DNA of 33,491 bases, from the NCBI GenBank assembly GCA_965232985.1, contig CBDDRC010000044.1:1-33491 (forward strand). Reading direction: 5' to 3'. The translations under genes were made by a program, and so were the position numbers. The DNA is from JADFDG01 sp965232985. Lineage in GTDB: Bacteria > Pseudomonadota > Gammaproteobacteria > Pseudomonadales > JADFDG01. Below are positions 16,640 to 25,617 of this stretch, in pieces. The notes under the pieces were generated by a model. The model was given only the letters and a program-made list of their open reading frames with translations. It had not been told where the DNA came from and searched no databases. The stretch's first letter is position 1, and each line of letters begins with the position of its first letter.

Positions 16640-17620
16640 ATGAATCTTGATCGAGTTGACCTTAACCTTTTGATATCACTTGATATTCTCTTGCGGGAGA
16701 AGAACGTGACACGTGCTGCAGAGCAACTGGGCATTACCCAGCCGGCCATGTCGAACAGCCTGCGGCGCCTGCGCGACATGTTCAACGACCCGCTGCTGGT
16801 TCGCTCCAGTGAGGGCATGACCCCGACCGAGCGGGCGCTGGAGCTGCAACCGCGCATCCGGGCGATGCTGGTCGAGCTGCAGCAGGTACTGGAGCCACGT
16901 CAGGATTTCCGGCCCATCTCCAGTACCCGGGTGTTCCGCATCATGGCCAGCGATTATGCCGAGGCCACCCTGTTTCCTGCGGTGGTGAAAGCGCTGCGCA
17001 GCGAGGCACCGAAAGTGGTGCTGGATATTCTGACCCCGTCGGATGTCAGCCCGCGCGATCTGGAGCAGGGCAAGGTTGATATGGCGATCAACCGCTTCAA
17101 CGACATTCCGCAATCGTTTCATCAGACCACGCTGTGGAAAGACGATTTTTCCTGCGTGCTCAACGCCAGCAACCCGGCCGCCGAACGATTTAACCTCAAG
17201 ACCTATCTCGATGCGCAGCATGTGTGGGTGAGCAAGACCGGCATGGGCGTGGGGTTCGGGGTGACCAGCGAGAAATCGGTGTCACTGGGCTGGGTTGACC
17301 AGGCACTGGATCGCATCGGCAAGCGCCGCCGTATTTCGATTTTTACGCGGCACTACTTTCTGCCGGCACTGCTGGTACAAAACAACGATCTGGTGGCGAC
17401 CCTGCCGGCGCGTATGGCGACGCTGCAGGTCGAGTCGAATCCGAAACTCGTGCTGCGCGAGCCGCCGTTCCACATTCCGGAATTTGAGTTGAAGATGGCG
17501 TGGAGCCCGCTGCTGCACCATAACCCCGCGCATCGCTGGCTGCGGCAACTGATCCAGTATGTGGCACGCCGGGCGAGCGGCGAGGGGGGCGGAACGGGCT
17601 CGCCGGCCGGCAGCGGGTGA
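16640..17620 (+). CDS. LysR family transcriptional regulator
   Basis: The 326-aa protein has the LysR winged helix-turn-helix at the N-terminus (VDLNLLISLDILLREKNVTR, then AAEQLGITQPAMSNSLRRLR) and a periplasmic-binding-protein-like effector domain after about residue 90. The N-terminal form resembles the NodD/LinR-type branch that responds to small aromatic or organic acids. The ATG at 16640 begins MNLDRVDLNLL, a usual LysR start. It is divergent from aceA across 114 bp, the classic arrangement for a regulator and its target, so control of the glyoxylate shunt is the simplest hypothesis. The last 20 residues (GEGGGTGSPAG) are a low-complexity tail. Confidence 0.93.
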   Translation: MNLDRVDLNLLISLDILLREKNVTRAAEQLGITQPAMSNSLRRLRDMFNDPLLVRSSEGMTPTERALELQPRIRAMLVELQQVLEPRQDFRPISSTRVFRIMASDYAEATLFPAVVKALRSEAPKVVLDILTPSDVSPRDLEQGKVDMAINRFNDIPQSFHQTTLWKDDFSCVLNASNPAAERFNLKTYLDAQHVWVSKTGMGVGFGVTSEKSVSLGWVDQALDRIGKRRRISIFTRHYFLPALLVQNNDLVATLPARMATLQVESNPKLVLREPPFHIPEFELKMAWSPLLHHNPAHRWLRQLIQYVARRASGEGGGTGSPAGSG

Positions 17621-17742
17621 GGGTCAGGCTGGGGTGGCGCCAGATCCTGCTGACAGGCGGGAATGATTGTCGTTACTATCCGGCTCAACTGATCCAGCTC
17701 AACCGATCGAATCCAACCGCCATATCAGGACAGGGACGCGCC

Positions 17743-20700
17743 ATGACCTTCCGCCATCCGGTTGCCCGTGCGCTGGCCGCCATTGCCCTTGTTGTTTGCC
17801 CGGCGCTGGCCGGTGCTGTTGTGACTTACGACGGAACTGACGGTGTTGCTGCCAATATTTTCAACAGCAACTCGCAAGCCGATGCCTGTACCGGCTGCCA
17901 CAGCACCGCGCGTACCGACTACGACAATACCGCCACAGTCACGACGGCAGATGACCGCAACTATGCGCCGGTCGGCGTTGACTTCAATACCTATGCTGCC
18001 GCGACCAGTGGCACCAACGAATCACGGGCGGTAGCACGTGTCACTGAAGGCAGCATGCCGCCGGCCGGGTCACTCAGCGTCGGCGAGCAGGGCCTGATGT
18101 CTTCCTGGCAGTCTGGTGGCTATCTGCAAAATGCCGCACCTGTGGTCTCTACCTCAGCCGCAAGCGGGGTCGGCCCGTATGACGCCACCCTGAATGGCAC
18201 GGTGTTTGAAAACGGTGCGAATACCACCGTCAGTTTCAAATATTCGACGTCACAGGCCACGGCCAACGCAGGCAATGGCACGTCCGTGGCGGCTACCAGC
18301 CCCAGCGGCACCGGCGGCGGGGCGAGCAGCAGCAGTTTTCCCGTGTCTACCGGCAACATTTTTTCCTGTGGTACGACGTACTACTACAGCGCACATGGCA
18401 CTAATTCGGCTGGATCCGACTTTGACGCCACGTCGGTCAATTTCACGACGAGCGCCTGCACCAATATCACTACCACCACCATCGCAAACAAGCCGGAGGC
18501 AACCACCTATACCGTGGGTGCACCGCTGGCGACCATTGCGGCCACCGGCGGTGACGGCAGTTACAGTTTCTCGGTGGTTGCGGGTGCTTTGCCGGCTGGC
18601 CTGAGCTTGAACAGTAGTAGCGGCGCCATCACGGGCACCACGCCGAATCTGCTCACCAACACCCCGTATAACTTTACGGTGCGCGCCAATGACGGTATCG
18701 GCGCGACTGACGATCAGGCGTTGTCGCTCACCATCACGGCCGACAACGACGCGCCAGTCTTCACCTCAGGCATTGGCCCGACCAGTGCGGTTGAGGGTTC
18801 TGCATATCACTACGATGCCGACGATACGGTCAACGTGACGGAGCCGGAAGGCCAGACACTGACTTTCAGCCTGAATGCGGAAGCGATTTCCGCCGGCATG
18901 ACCATCAACAGCACCAGCGGCCTGATTACCTGGACGCCGGTAAACGGCGGCCCGGCGTCGGTCAATGTGGTGGTCACGGTGACTGACGGCACCAGCAGCC
19001 CGACTCTGTCGTGGACCATTACGGTGGCCGCCACCAACGATCCGCCCGCGATCACCTCGTTCGCGCCGGCGACGACCGGCACCGAAGATGTTCCTTTTTC
19101 GTATCAAGTTACGGTCGCCGATATCGATGACGATGCCGGTGTTGCGGGCAATATTTTCTACCAGTTAAGTGGTGCGCCGGCCGGCATGAGCATTTCCGCT
19201 CTGGGCTTGATCACCTGGACGCCGCTGGATACGCAACTGGCCTCCCCCGGCCCCACCAATGTCGGCCCGATTACGCTGACCGTTGACGATGGCAACGAAG
19301 ACAGTTCCACGCCGACTATCGGCAACAATGGCGTCAAAACGTTCAGTATCGTCGTCACTTCGGTGAACGATGCGCCGGTGATTGGTGCGATTGCCGATCA
19401 GAGCGTCACGGAACACAGTGCGTTGACGCTGACGGCATCGGTGAGTGATCCGGACGACGCCAATGACGGCAGCAATCTGGTCTGGTCGCTGCCGGCGGGC
19501 TCACCGGCCGGCATGACGATTTCCAATGTGTGGGGCAAACTGGGCCGGATCACCTACACGCCGGGCCAGAACACGGTGCCTGCGGCTGTGCCATATCTCG
19601 ATGTGCTGGTTACCGTGCACGTTGATGACGGTCATGAAGACGGTGTAACAACGGCAGTGCAAACCTTTACGTTGCGGATCAATAAACTCGATACCGACGG
19701 CGATCTGGCTGCCGATTACAACGACAATTGCGTCAACACCAGCAACGCCGATCAGGTTGATAACGACGGTGATGGTGTCGCTGGCGGTGTGGGCGGAAGC
19801 ACTGGCGGTGATGCCTGTGACACTGATGATGACAACGATGGCATCTCCGATGTCGTCGAGATTGCGAATGGTCTTGATCCTCTCGTTGCCGCTGACGCGG
19901 CGGACGATCTGGATGGCGATGGCATCAGTAACCTCGACGAATTCAATGCCTGCGGCGGATTTGATCCTGTGTGTCTGGGCATCATGAATGACACGGTCGG
20001 GCCGCTCATTTATACCAATGGCGACATTGAGGTAACTGCTACCGGTTACTACACCGCCGTCGCAGTTTCCGCGACGGCTACCGACATGGTGTTCGGCCTG
20101 CCGGTTCCAGTGACGGTCAGCGTCGATGACGATGGCCCGTACCGGCCGGGCACGCATGTGCTGACCTGGGCAGCCGCAGACGATGCCGGCAACCTGACAA
20201 CTGCAACGCAGACCGTCACGGTTGTTCCCACCGTCACCCTGGGCGGTACCCGTGTTGTCGGCGAGGGTCAGACGGCGAGCGTGCGCGTGCTGCTGAACGG
20301 CCCGTCGCCGCAGTATCCGGTCGCAATCGCTTACGCCCTGAGTGGCACTGCAGGTGCAGCCGATATCGGAATCGCCACCACCGGCACGCTGACGATTGCC
20401 AGTGGCACGGAAGGCTGGATCAGCATTCCGGTGCTGGCGGATGCTCAAGCCGAGCAAGACGAGTCCATTGTGGTGACATTGCTCGCAGTCACGGCCGGCA
20501 AGGCGGTGCTGGTCGACAGCGTCGGCACGACGACGGTGCAGATCGTCGAAAACGCGGCAGCACCGCGCGTGTTGTCATTGTGGATTGAGCAGAACAACGA
20601 GCAGCGCGCCATGGTATACCGCGACGGTGGCCTGGTCAGGGTCAACGCACTGGCCAGCGATCCGAACGGCGATCCGCTTGCCTACGATTGGTCGATGAGC

Positions 20701-21603
20701 GATCCACAGCTCGCGGGCACTGCTGCCGCCGCCGATTTCACCTTCGATCCGGCCGGTACCGGACTTGCGACCGGTTCCTATGATGTTGTGGTGCGCGTAT
20801 CCGATGGCGCGCTGGTCACCGAACAACGCGCAACGATTGTTATTGCAGACAATGCGCCGGTACTTGCAGCGATCGACTCGGACGGCGATGGCGTCAATGA
20901 TGATGTTGAAGGCGGTGCCGACAACGATCAGGACGGCCTGCTTGATTACCTCGACCCGATCGATACACCCGAGCAGGCTGCATTGCGGATTGACGGCAGC
21001 GATACCGGATTATTGCGTCTGGCCTTTACCGAACCGGGCGTGACACTCGTCGCCGGTTCGCTTGCTCTTGCGCAACAAGGCGGCGGAATTCAGGTCGCCG
21101 CCGGGCGCTTGATTGATGGCAATGGTGATGCCCTTGGCGACGCCGGCTATGCGTATGTTGGCGCGATTTACGATTTCGAGTTGCGCAACGTGCCGGCCAG
21201 CGGTGTGGCATCGGTTGTCCTGCCACTGCCGGTTTCCCTGCCGCCGGGTGCGCAGTGGCGCAAGTTCATCAATGGTGGCTGGTTCGCTTTCGCTGAAGGT
21301 GCCGACGATGCGTTGGCCTCGGCGGTATCGGCCAGTGGCGTATGCCCGGCGCTGGACGATGCAGTGTGGGCAGCCGGCCTGCTGGCAGGTAGCGACTGCG
21401 TGCGGCTGACACTCAGCGATGGCGGTCCGAACGATGCGGATGGCGTCGTCAACGGCGTGATCCGCGACCCATCGGCTCCGGCCGTCGCGAGCGAGGCTGC
21501 TGTGCCGGAAGCGCCTTCGGGTGAATCCGCCGGCAATGGCGGGCTGCTCTTCCTCGTCCTGCTGTTGCTGGCAGGCGCAAGAATCTTTCGGCGCAAGGAT
21601 TGA
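17743..21603 (+). CDS. Large secreted monoheme protein with Ig-like, TSP3, Calx-beta and GlyGly-CTERM-like modules
   Basis: The 1286-aa protein has a signal peptide (residues 1-25, ending near ALAGA), one c-heme motif CTGCH at 49-53, then a chain of surface modules. These are a fibronectin-like region near 130-245, an Ig-like He_PIG repeat, several cadherin-like repeats (DNDAPVFTSG, NDPPAITSF, NDAPVIG), thrombospondin type-3 calcium repeats (DTDGD, DDDNDGISD) at about 649-739, a Calx-beta domain at about 826-936 and a second TSP3 run near 1043-1076. The 1076-1243 region (WRKFINGGWFAFAEGADDAL, CVRLTLSDGGPNDADGVVNG) matches the choice-of-anchor U type. The end GNGGLLFLVLLLLAG plus FRRKD resembles a GlyGly-CTERM sorting tail. 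It heads the three-gene operon; the ATG follows AGGGA at 17732-17736. Surface location is inferred. Confidence 0.86.
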   Translation: MTFRHPVARALAAIALVVCPALAGAVVTYDGTDGVAANIFNSNSQADACTGCHSTARTDYDNTATVTTADDRNYAPVGVDFNTYAAATSGTNESRAVARVTEGSMPPAGSLSVGEQGLMSSWQSGGYLQNAAPVVSTSAASGVGPYDATLNGTVFENGANTTVSFKYSTSQATANAGNGTSVAATSPSGTGGGASSSSFPVSTGNIFSCGTTYYYSAHGTNSAGSDFDATSVNFTTSACTNITTTTIANKPEATTYTVGAPLATIAATGGDGSYSFSVVAGALPAGLSLNSSSGAITGTTPNLLTNTPYNFTVRANDGIGATDDQALSLTITADNDAPVFTSGIGPTSAVEGSAYHYDADDTVNVTEPEGQTLTFSLNAEAISAGMTINSTSGLITWTPVNGGPASVNVVVTVTDGTSSPTLSWTITVAATNDPPAITSFAPATTGTEDVPFSYQVTVADIDDDAGVAGNIFYQLSGAPAGMSISALGLITWTPLDTQLASPGPTNVGPITLTVDDGNEDSSTPTIGNNGVKTFSIVVTSVNDAPVIGAIADQSVTEHSALTLTASVSDPDDANDGSNLVWSLPAGSPAGMTISNVWGKLGRITYTPGQNTVPAAVPYLDVLVTVHVDDGHEDGVTTAVQTFTLRINKLDTDGDLAADYNDNCVNTSNADQVDNDGDGVAGGVGGSTGGDACDTDDDNDGISDVVEIANGLDPLVAADAADDLDGDGISNLDEFNACGGFDPVCLGIMNDTVGPLIYTNGDIEVTATGYYTAVAVSATATDMVFGLPVPVTVSVDDDGPYRPGTHVLTWAAADDAGNLTTATQTVTVVPTVTLGGTRVVGEGQTASVRVLLNGPSPQYPVAIAYALSGTAGAADIGIATTGTLTIASGTEGWISIPVLADAQAEQDESIVVTLLAVTAGKAVLVDSVGTTTVQIVENAAAPRVLSLWIEQNNEQRAMVYRDGGLVRVNALASDPNGDPLAYDWSMSDPQLAGTAAAADFTFDPAGTGLATGSYDVVVRVSDGALVTEQRATIVIADNAPVLAAIDSDGDGVNDDVEGGADNDQDGLLDYLDPIDTPEQAALRIDGSDTGLLRLAFTEPGVTLVAGSLALAQQGGGIQVAAGRLIDGNGDALGDAGYAYVGAIYDFELRNVPASGVASVVLPLPVSLPPGAQWRKFINGGWFAFAEGADDALASAVSASGVCPALDDAVWAAGLLAGSDCVRLTLSDGGPNDADGVVNGVIRDPSAPAVASEAAVPEAPSGESAGNGGLLFLVLLLLAGARIFRRKD

Positions 21604-21607
21604 ACGC

Positions 21608-22507
21608 ATGAAAAACCCAATTCGGGCCGCCGGCTGCCTGTTGCTGGTGGTTTGCACAGCGCAGGTGTGGGCTGAAGAAGACGAATCGCCCTGGATGATC
21701 GACGGTGAGCTGGCAGCAGGTTACGACAGCAATCTGACCCGTGCCGGTTACAAGCGTGATGTCGTCGAGGATGAGCAGCTTGTCGGTTCAATGGCGGCGG
21801 CGTGGAATCATGAATTCGGCATGATGAGTGCGATAACGTTGCGCGGCTTTCTCGAAGGCGAGGCATACGATGAGGTCGACACCCTCAATCGTGCCAGCGC
21901 CGGGGTGCAGGGCATTTATCGCTGGCAGCATTCCCTGGGTTTTGCAGCGCCGTTTTTTCAGGTGAGCGTGGCCGGGCAGGTTGACGATGTTGCCAGCGGT
22001 CTGCGCGACAGCAACCGCTACACGGTGCAGGGCTTCATGACCAAACGGCTCACCGACGCGCTGCGTTATTCCGTCGGTGCAGAAGGCAGTTATCAGGAGG
22101 CCGACGGCCGCGTATTCGATATTGCGCAGGGGCGCTTGTTCGTGAATGGCGATCTTGCGCTCACGCCCAACTGGGCAATGTACGGAACCTGGAGCCTGAT
22201 TTCCGGCGATACGGTGTCGTCGGCGCAATTGCTTTTTTGCAACGGTGCCGCTGCCGGTGACATCTACGGGCTCATAAACGCGGCGGAAGAAATCGAGGTG
22301 GACCCCGCACTCAACGAGGCGCTGTGCGGCACCTGGCTTTCCTATCGCATTCCGGCAACCTCGCACGCTTTCGTGCTCGGCTTCAATCGCGGTTTTGGCC
22401 ACAATATGTCGTTCGATATATCGGCCCAACATGTCATCGTCAATGCAGACGGCAACAATGAATATCAGCGCACTCTCGTGCGCGCCGGCGTTCTGGCGAG
22501 GTTCTGA
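21608..22507 (+). CDS. Outer-membrane beta-barrel protein
   Basis: The 299-aa protein has a cleavable signal peptide ending AQVWA|EE near residue 22 and no lipobox. The mature part starts with DGELAAGYDSNLTRAGY, a common opening of outer-membrane barrels, alternates polar and hydrophobic residues throughout, and ends LVRAGVLARF, with the C-terminal Phe that the BAM machinery recognises. I estimate about 12 to 14 strands from the length. The gene starts 4 bp after the large monoheme gene and its stop overlaps the start of the triheme lipoprotein by 1 base, so the three are translated from one message. It is much shorter than MtrB-type porins (about 26 strands). A surface or transport role is inferred; the family is unrecognised. 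Confidence 0.8.
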   Translation: MKNPIRAAGCLLLVVCTAQVWAEEDESPWMIDGELAAGYDSNLTRAGYKRDVVEDEQLVGSMAAAWNHEFGMMSAITLRGFLEGEAYDEVDTLNRASAGVQGIYRWQHSLGFAAPFFQVSVAGQVDDVASGLRDSNRYTVQGFMTKRLTDALRYSVGAEGSYQEADGRVFDIAQGRLFVNGDLALTPNWAMYGTWSLISGDTVSSAQLLFCNGAAAGDIYGLINAAEEIEVDPALNEALCGTWLSYRIPATSHAFVLGFNRGFGHNMSFDISAQHVIVNADGNNEYQRTLVRAGVLARF

Positions 22508-24732
22508 TGAAAATGAACTATGGATTGTTCGTGCTCGCCTGTGCCGCGCTGCTGGCGTCCGGTTGCAATGATCGTGGCGATGAAGCCGTTGCAGCGCCAA
22601 CCCTTGCTGCCGAAGCGCCAAACAGTTTCCTCACCTACATCAATACCCAGGCGAGCCTGCCGGCGGGTGATTACGAAATCGTTGCCGCCACCAACATTGC
22701 CGGGGGCAGCGGCGATTACCTGTTGGAGATTACCCGTGACGATGGCACAACCCAGCAGCTGCCTGGCCAGTGGGTATCTTCTGGCGGCGAAAGCGCGAGC
22801 GCGGCGGGTAACCCGCGTCATGCCATTACGCTGGATCATGCGGGCGGCCTCAAGGTTGCGCTGACATCGACAGTTGACGGTTACCTCTATCTGGTACGTG
22901 GCGGGCAGGTGCTCGCCGAGGACGACAACAGCGGCGCGAACGGCAATCCACTCATAGACCTCGCGCTCAGCCGCATCAGTTCCGTGGCCTACGCCGATGC
23001 CTATTACGCAGCGGTCGACCCGAACGCTGAGCGCACCACGATCGAGGATTTCAAGCGTAAGAACTGCTTTGTCGCCGGCAACCCCGCTTGCGCCGCCGAA
23101 ACCATTGGTCATGACGCGCATGTCGTCTTTCGCGACAGCAAGGATCTCGGTTATGGCCGTAACATGTATGCGCGGCGCAACAGCGATGGCTCGGTGGCAT
23201 TTTTTGTCGAGAACTATGTGATTGCATTGCAGCCGGGCAGCGCCAGCAACTATGGCCCGGTGAACGTTGACGCTGCCGTGAATCAGAATCGCGAATACTT
23301 CCGTGGTACCAACGCCATCGAATTCAGCCCGCTTGATCCGGCAAATCCGGCATCCGCAAAAATTACCCGGTTCTTTACCTACAATCCGGCGGGCACGCGC
23401 ATCACCTCGGCGGATCTTGATGGGCGCGGGGTCAAGCACATGCCGGGCATGTGTTGGGTCTGTCACGGTGGCCGCACGCTGCCGCTGGACGAGAACGGTG
23501 ATTTTCCGCTTCTGGCGTTGCGTTCCGCCAAGTTCAATCAGCTGGAACTCGACACATTCGATTACTCCGCGCTTGCCGGGTACACGCAAGCCGCGCAGGA
23601 GACGGCTTTCCGTACGATCAACGGATTTGTGCACGACAGCTACACGGCCATGGCTGCTCGCGATGATGCGGAGGCCGGCAAGTGGTACGCGAGTTTCGCG
23701 CTTGATATCGCTGAGGGCCGTTACGGCGGCGCCGGATTGCCCGCACTCACCTATCAGACCGATTATGTGCCGGCCGGCTGGCAGCAAACGGTTGATCGTC
23801 CGCAAGGCGTTGCGCAGTTGTACAAGCGCGTGATCGAGCCGCATTGCGTCGGTTGTCACGCCCTGCAGGGCGGCAATGCCGCCGAGAATGTGCCTGGGCT
23901 TGCCAATGCCATCAACTTCAGCAGCTGGGAGCGATTCATCAGCAATCGCGAGCGCATCATCGATTACGTTTTTCAGCGTGGGGCGATGCCGCTGTCGTTG
24001 CGCAATTTCGAGGATTTCTGGCGTGATCCGCAAGACAAACCGGCGCTGCTGGCGGCATTCCTCAGTGAGCCGACATTGTTCGATGCTTCCGGGCATGTTC
24101 TTGAGCCGGGCCTGCCGGTTGCACATCCGGGCACTGATCGCACCGTCCGCTCGCCGGTGGCGCTTGACGGTGCGGCCAGTCCGTTTGCCCAGGCATATTT
24201 GTGGGAGATCGTTGCTGCGCCGCTCGGCGCCGATGTATCCCTCAGCGACAGCCGCAGCGCGGTGCCGGTGCTGACTACCGATACCGACGGCGATTACGTG
24301 CTGTCGCTTACGGTCGTCAATGCGTTGGGCGCAAGTGCACCTGCGACTATCACGGTCACGATCAACAGTGGTGCGACAGACCAGGCACAGTTGACGTTCG
24401 TGAACGATGTTCTGCCGTTGCTGGAGAACGGGGTTTCAGGGATAGCCTGCACGAGCTGTCATTCGGCGACCGGGAGCGGAAACTACCCTGGTATTCCGGT
24501 TTCGTACCGAACGGCGGATAACCCGAACGTTTACCGGGATGTCGTGATGCGCGTGAACTTTGCTGATCCTCAAAACAGCCTGCTGGTACGCAAACCGACC
24601 GGTCTGCAGCACGGTGGCGGGGTGCAAATAGATCGTGCAACGGTAGAGGGCCGGGCCGGCTACAACACCCTTTTAAACTGGATTCGTGCCGGCGCGCCTT
24701 GCGGTACCGGTGTGGTTTGCGCCAATCAGTAG
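22507..24732 (+). CDS. Triheme c-type cytochrome lipoprotein
   Basis: The 741-aa protein begins with a lipoprotein signal whose lipobox is LASGC (Cys20). The +2 residue is Asn, not Asp, so it should be sorted to the outer membrane. Residues roughly 35-150 look like a pre-peptidase C-terminal (PPC)-like domain (DGYLYLVRGGQVLAEDDNSG). Three c-heme motifs follow: CWVCH at 316-320, CVGCH at 447-451 and CTSCH at 648-652. The first sits in a stretch PGMCWVCHGGRTLPLDENGD and the last after NDVLPLLENGVSGIACTSCH. An Ig-like segment (SRSAVPVLTTDTDGDYVLSL) lies between the second and third. It shares an operon with the barrel gene, whose stop it overlaps by 1 base. Oxidised substrate or partner is unknown; it could relay electrons across or at the outer membrane. 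Confidence 0.83.
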   Translation: MKMNYGLFVLACAALLASGCNDRGDEAVAAPTLAAEAPNSFLTYINTQASLPAGDYEIVAATNIAGGSGDYLLEITRDDGTTQQLPGQWVSSGGESASAAGNPRHAITLDHAGGLKVALTSTVDGYLYLVRGGQVLAEDDNSGANGNPLIDLALSRISSVAYADAYYAAVDPNAERTTIEDFKRKNCFVAGNPACAAETIGHDAHVVFRDSKDLGYGRNMYARRNSDGSVAFFVENYVIALQPGSASNYGPVNVDAAVNQNREYFRGTNAIEFSPLDPANPASAKITRFFTYNPAGTRITSADLDGRGVKHMPGMCWVCHGGRTLPLDENGDFPLLALRSAKFNQLELDTFDYSALAGYTQAAQETAFRTINGFVHDSYTAMAARDDAEAGKWYASFALDIAEGRYGGAGLPALTYQTDYVPAGWQQTVDRPQGVAQLYKRVIEPHCVGCHALQGGNAAENVPGLANAINFSSWERFISNRERIIDYVFQRGAMPLSLRNFEDFWRDPQDKPALLAAFLSEPTLFDASGHVLEPGLPVAHPGTDRTVRSPVALDGAASPFAQAYLWEIVAAPLGADVSLSDSRSAVPVLTTDTDGDYVLSLTVVNALGASAPATITVTINSGATDQAQLTFVNDVLPLLENGVSGIACTSCHSATGSGNYPGIPVSYRTADNPNVYRDVVMRVNFADPQNSLLVRKPTGLQHGGGVQIDRATVEGRAGYNTLLNWIRAGAPCGTGVVCANQ

Positions 24733-25454
24733 CCGCGCCGGGGCGTGCTGTAGCCCTTCACGGAAGAAAAGGGCGGGGTGCGGCCAACGATGGCCTCAAC
24801 CAGCATCAGTTCCTCATCCGTGTGGTTTTTCATGGGTGCCGGCTTGATCAGCTTGCCGCCCTCGGGATTGGCGAGGATGTAGCGGGGTGCATCGTGGTGC
24901 ACTGAGGTGATGATCTCGGACTCGGCCGGGTTTTGGCTGGCGTTGATATCCACCACGCCGTAGCAGGTGCATACGTAGCTGGCGTCCGGTGCCGCTTCTG
25001 CATACACACCCGTACCGCGGATGCCGATGGTGGCAGTGGTCGTCGACAGGGTGTAGCTCTTGCCGGTCTTCGGCCGGTCACCGAATACCGACAGCAGGGC
25101 GCCACTGACTAGCCGCAGGCCCTCGGCGAATGCATTGTTCGAGGAGGCGAGCTGGATTTTGCTGTTCTCGCGCAAAATGTGTGCGTCTTTGCCCACCCGG
25201 AAAATCACCAGGCTGTTGCTGCCCGTCTCCACGGTTGATGTGGTCTTGATCTGGGTTTGCCGACTGGCCTTGTTGCCATCAACACGAACCGTGCCGCGTA
25301 CATCGTAGATCGACCGGCCGGGTGGCAGTTCTTTTGGCACCTGGCCGCCCAGCGCATGCACCAGCGGTGCCAGCAGGCTGCCGCCGGCAAGGATGAAGCC
25401 GGAAGCGAAACTGCGTTGCAGGAAGCGGCGGCGCTCTTCGTCAAATTCGAACAT
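24726..25454 (-). CDS. FecR-domain protein with twin-arginine signal
   Basis: The 242-aa protein has a twin-arginine-type export signal, ERRRFLQRSFASGFILAGG, so it is probably exported folded. Residues from about 45 to 150 match the FecR domain, with SIYDVRGTVRVDG and STTTATIGIRGTGVYAEA typical of that beta-rich fold. A Cys pair occurs at YVCTCYGVVDI. FecR proteins usually pass signals from the envelope to a sigma factor, but no sigma gene lies beside it. Its end overlaps the end of the triheme lipoprotein by 7 bp on the opposite strand. The ATG at 25454 is chosen for the twin-arginine position. Its link to the cytochrome operon is suggested only by position. Confidence 0.8.
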   Translation of the reverse strand: MFEFDEERRRFLQRSFASGFILAGGSLLAPLVHALGGQVPKELPPGRSIYDVRGTVRVDGNKASRQTQIKTTSTVETGSNSLVIFRVGKDAHILRENSKIQLASSNNAFAEGLRLVSGALLSVFGDRPKTGKSYTLSTTTATIGIRGTGVYAEAAPDASYVCTCYGVVDINASQNPAESEIITSVHHDAPRYILANPEGGKLIKPAPMKNHTDEELMLVEAIVGRTPPFSSVKGYSTPRRGY

Positions 25455-25617
25455 TTGGCACACCTTCTGAAGTTGAACCGGCCATGGATTTATAGCACGG
25501 TCGGCCCATGATTGAAGCACGCTTTTCCGGTACGATGTCGCCCTTCCTGTCGTGCCCCGGGCGACCCCTCAAAGCCGGTTCCGCTCAGGCACTTTCAACC
25601 TGCAAGAGAGCCCCGCC

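Noticed and set aside
22465..24126. Long minus-strand frame opposite the triheme lipoprotein
   Set aside because: The plus strand has a lipobox and three CxxCH motifs, so the opposite frame is a shadow.
17743..24732. MtrCAB-type extracellular electron conduit
   Set aside because: Heme number and barrel length are far too small; kept as a looser analogy only.
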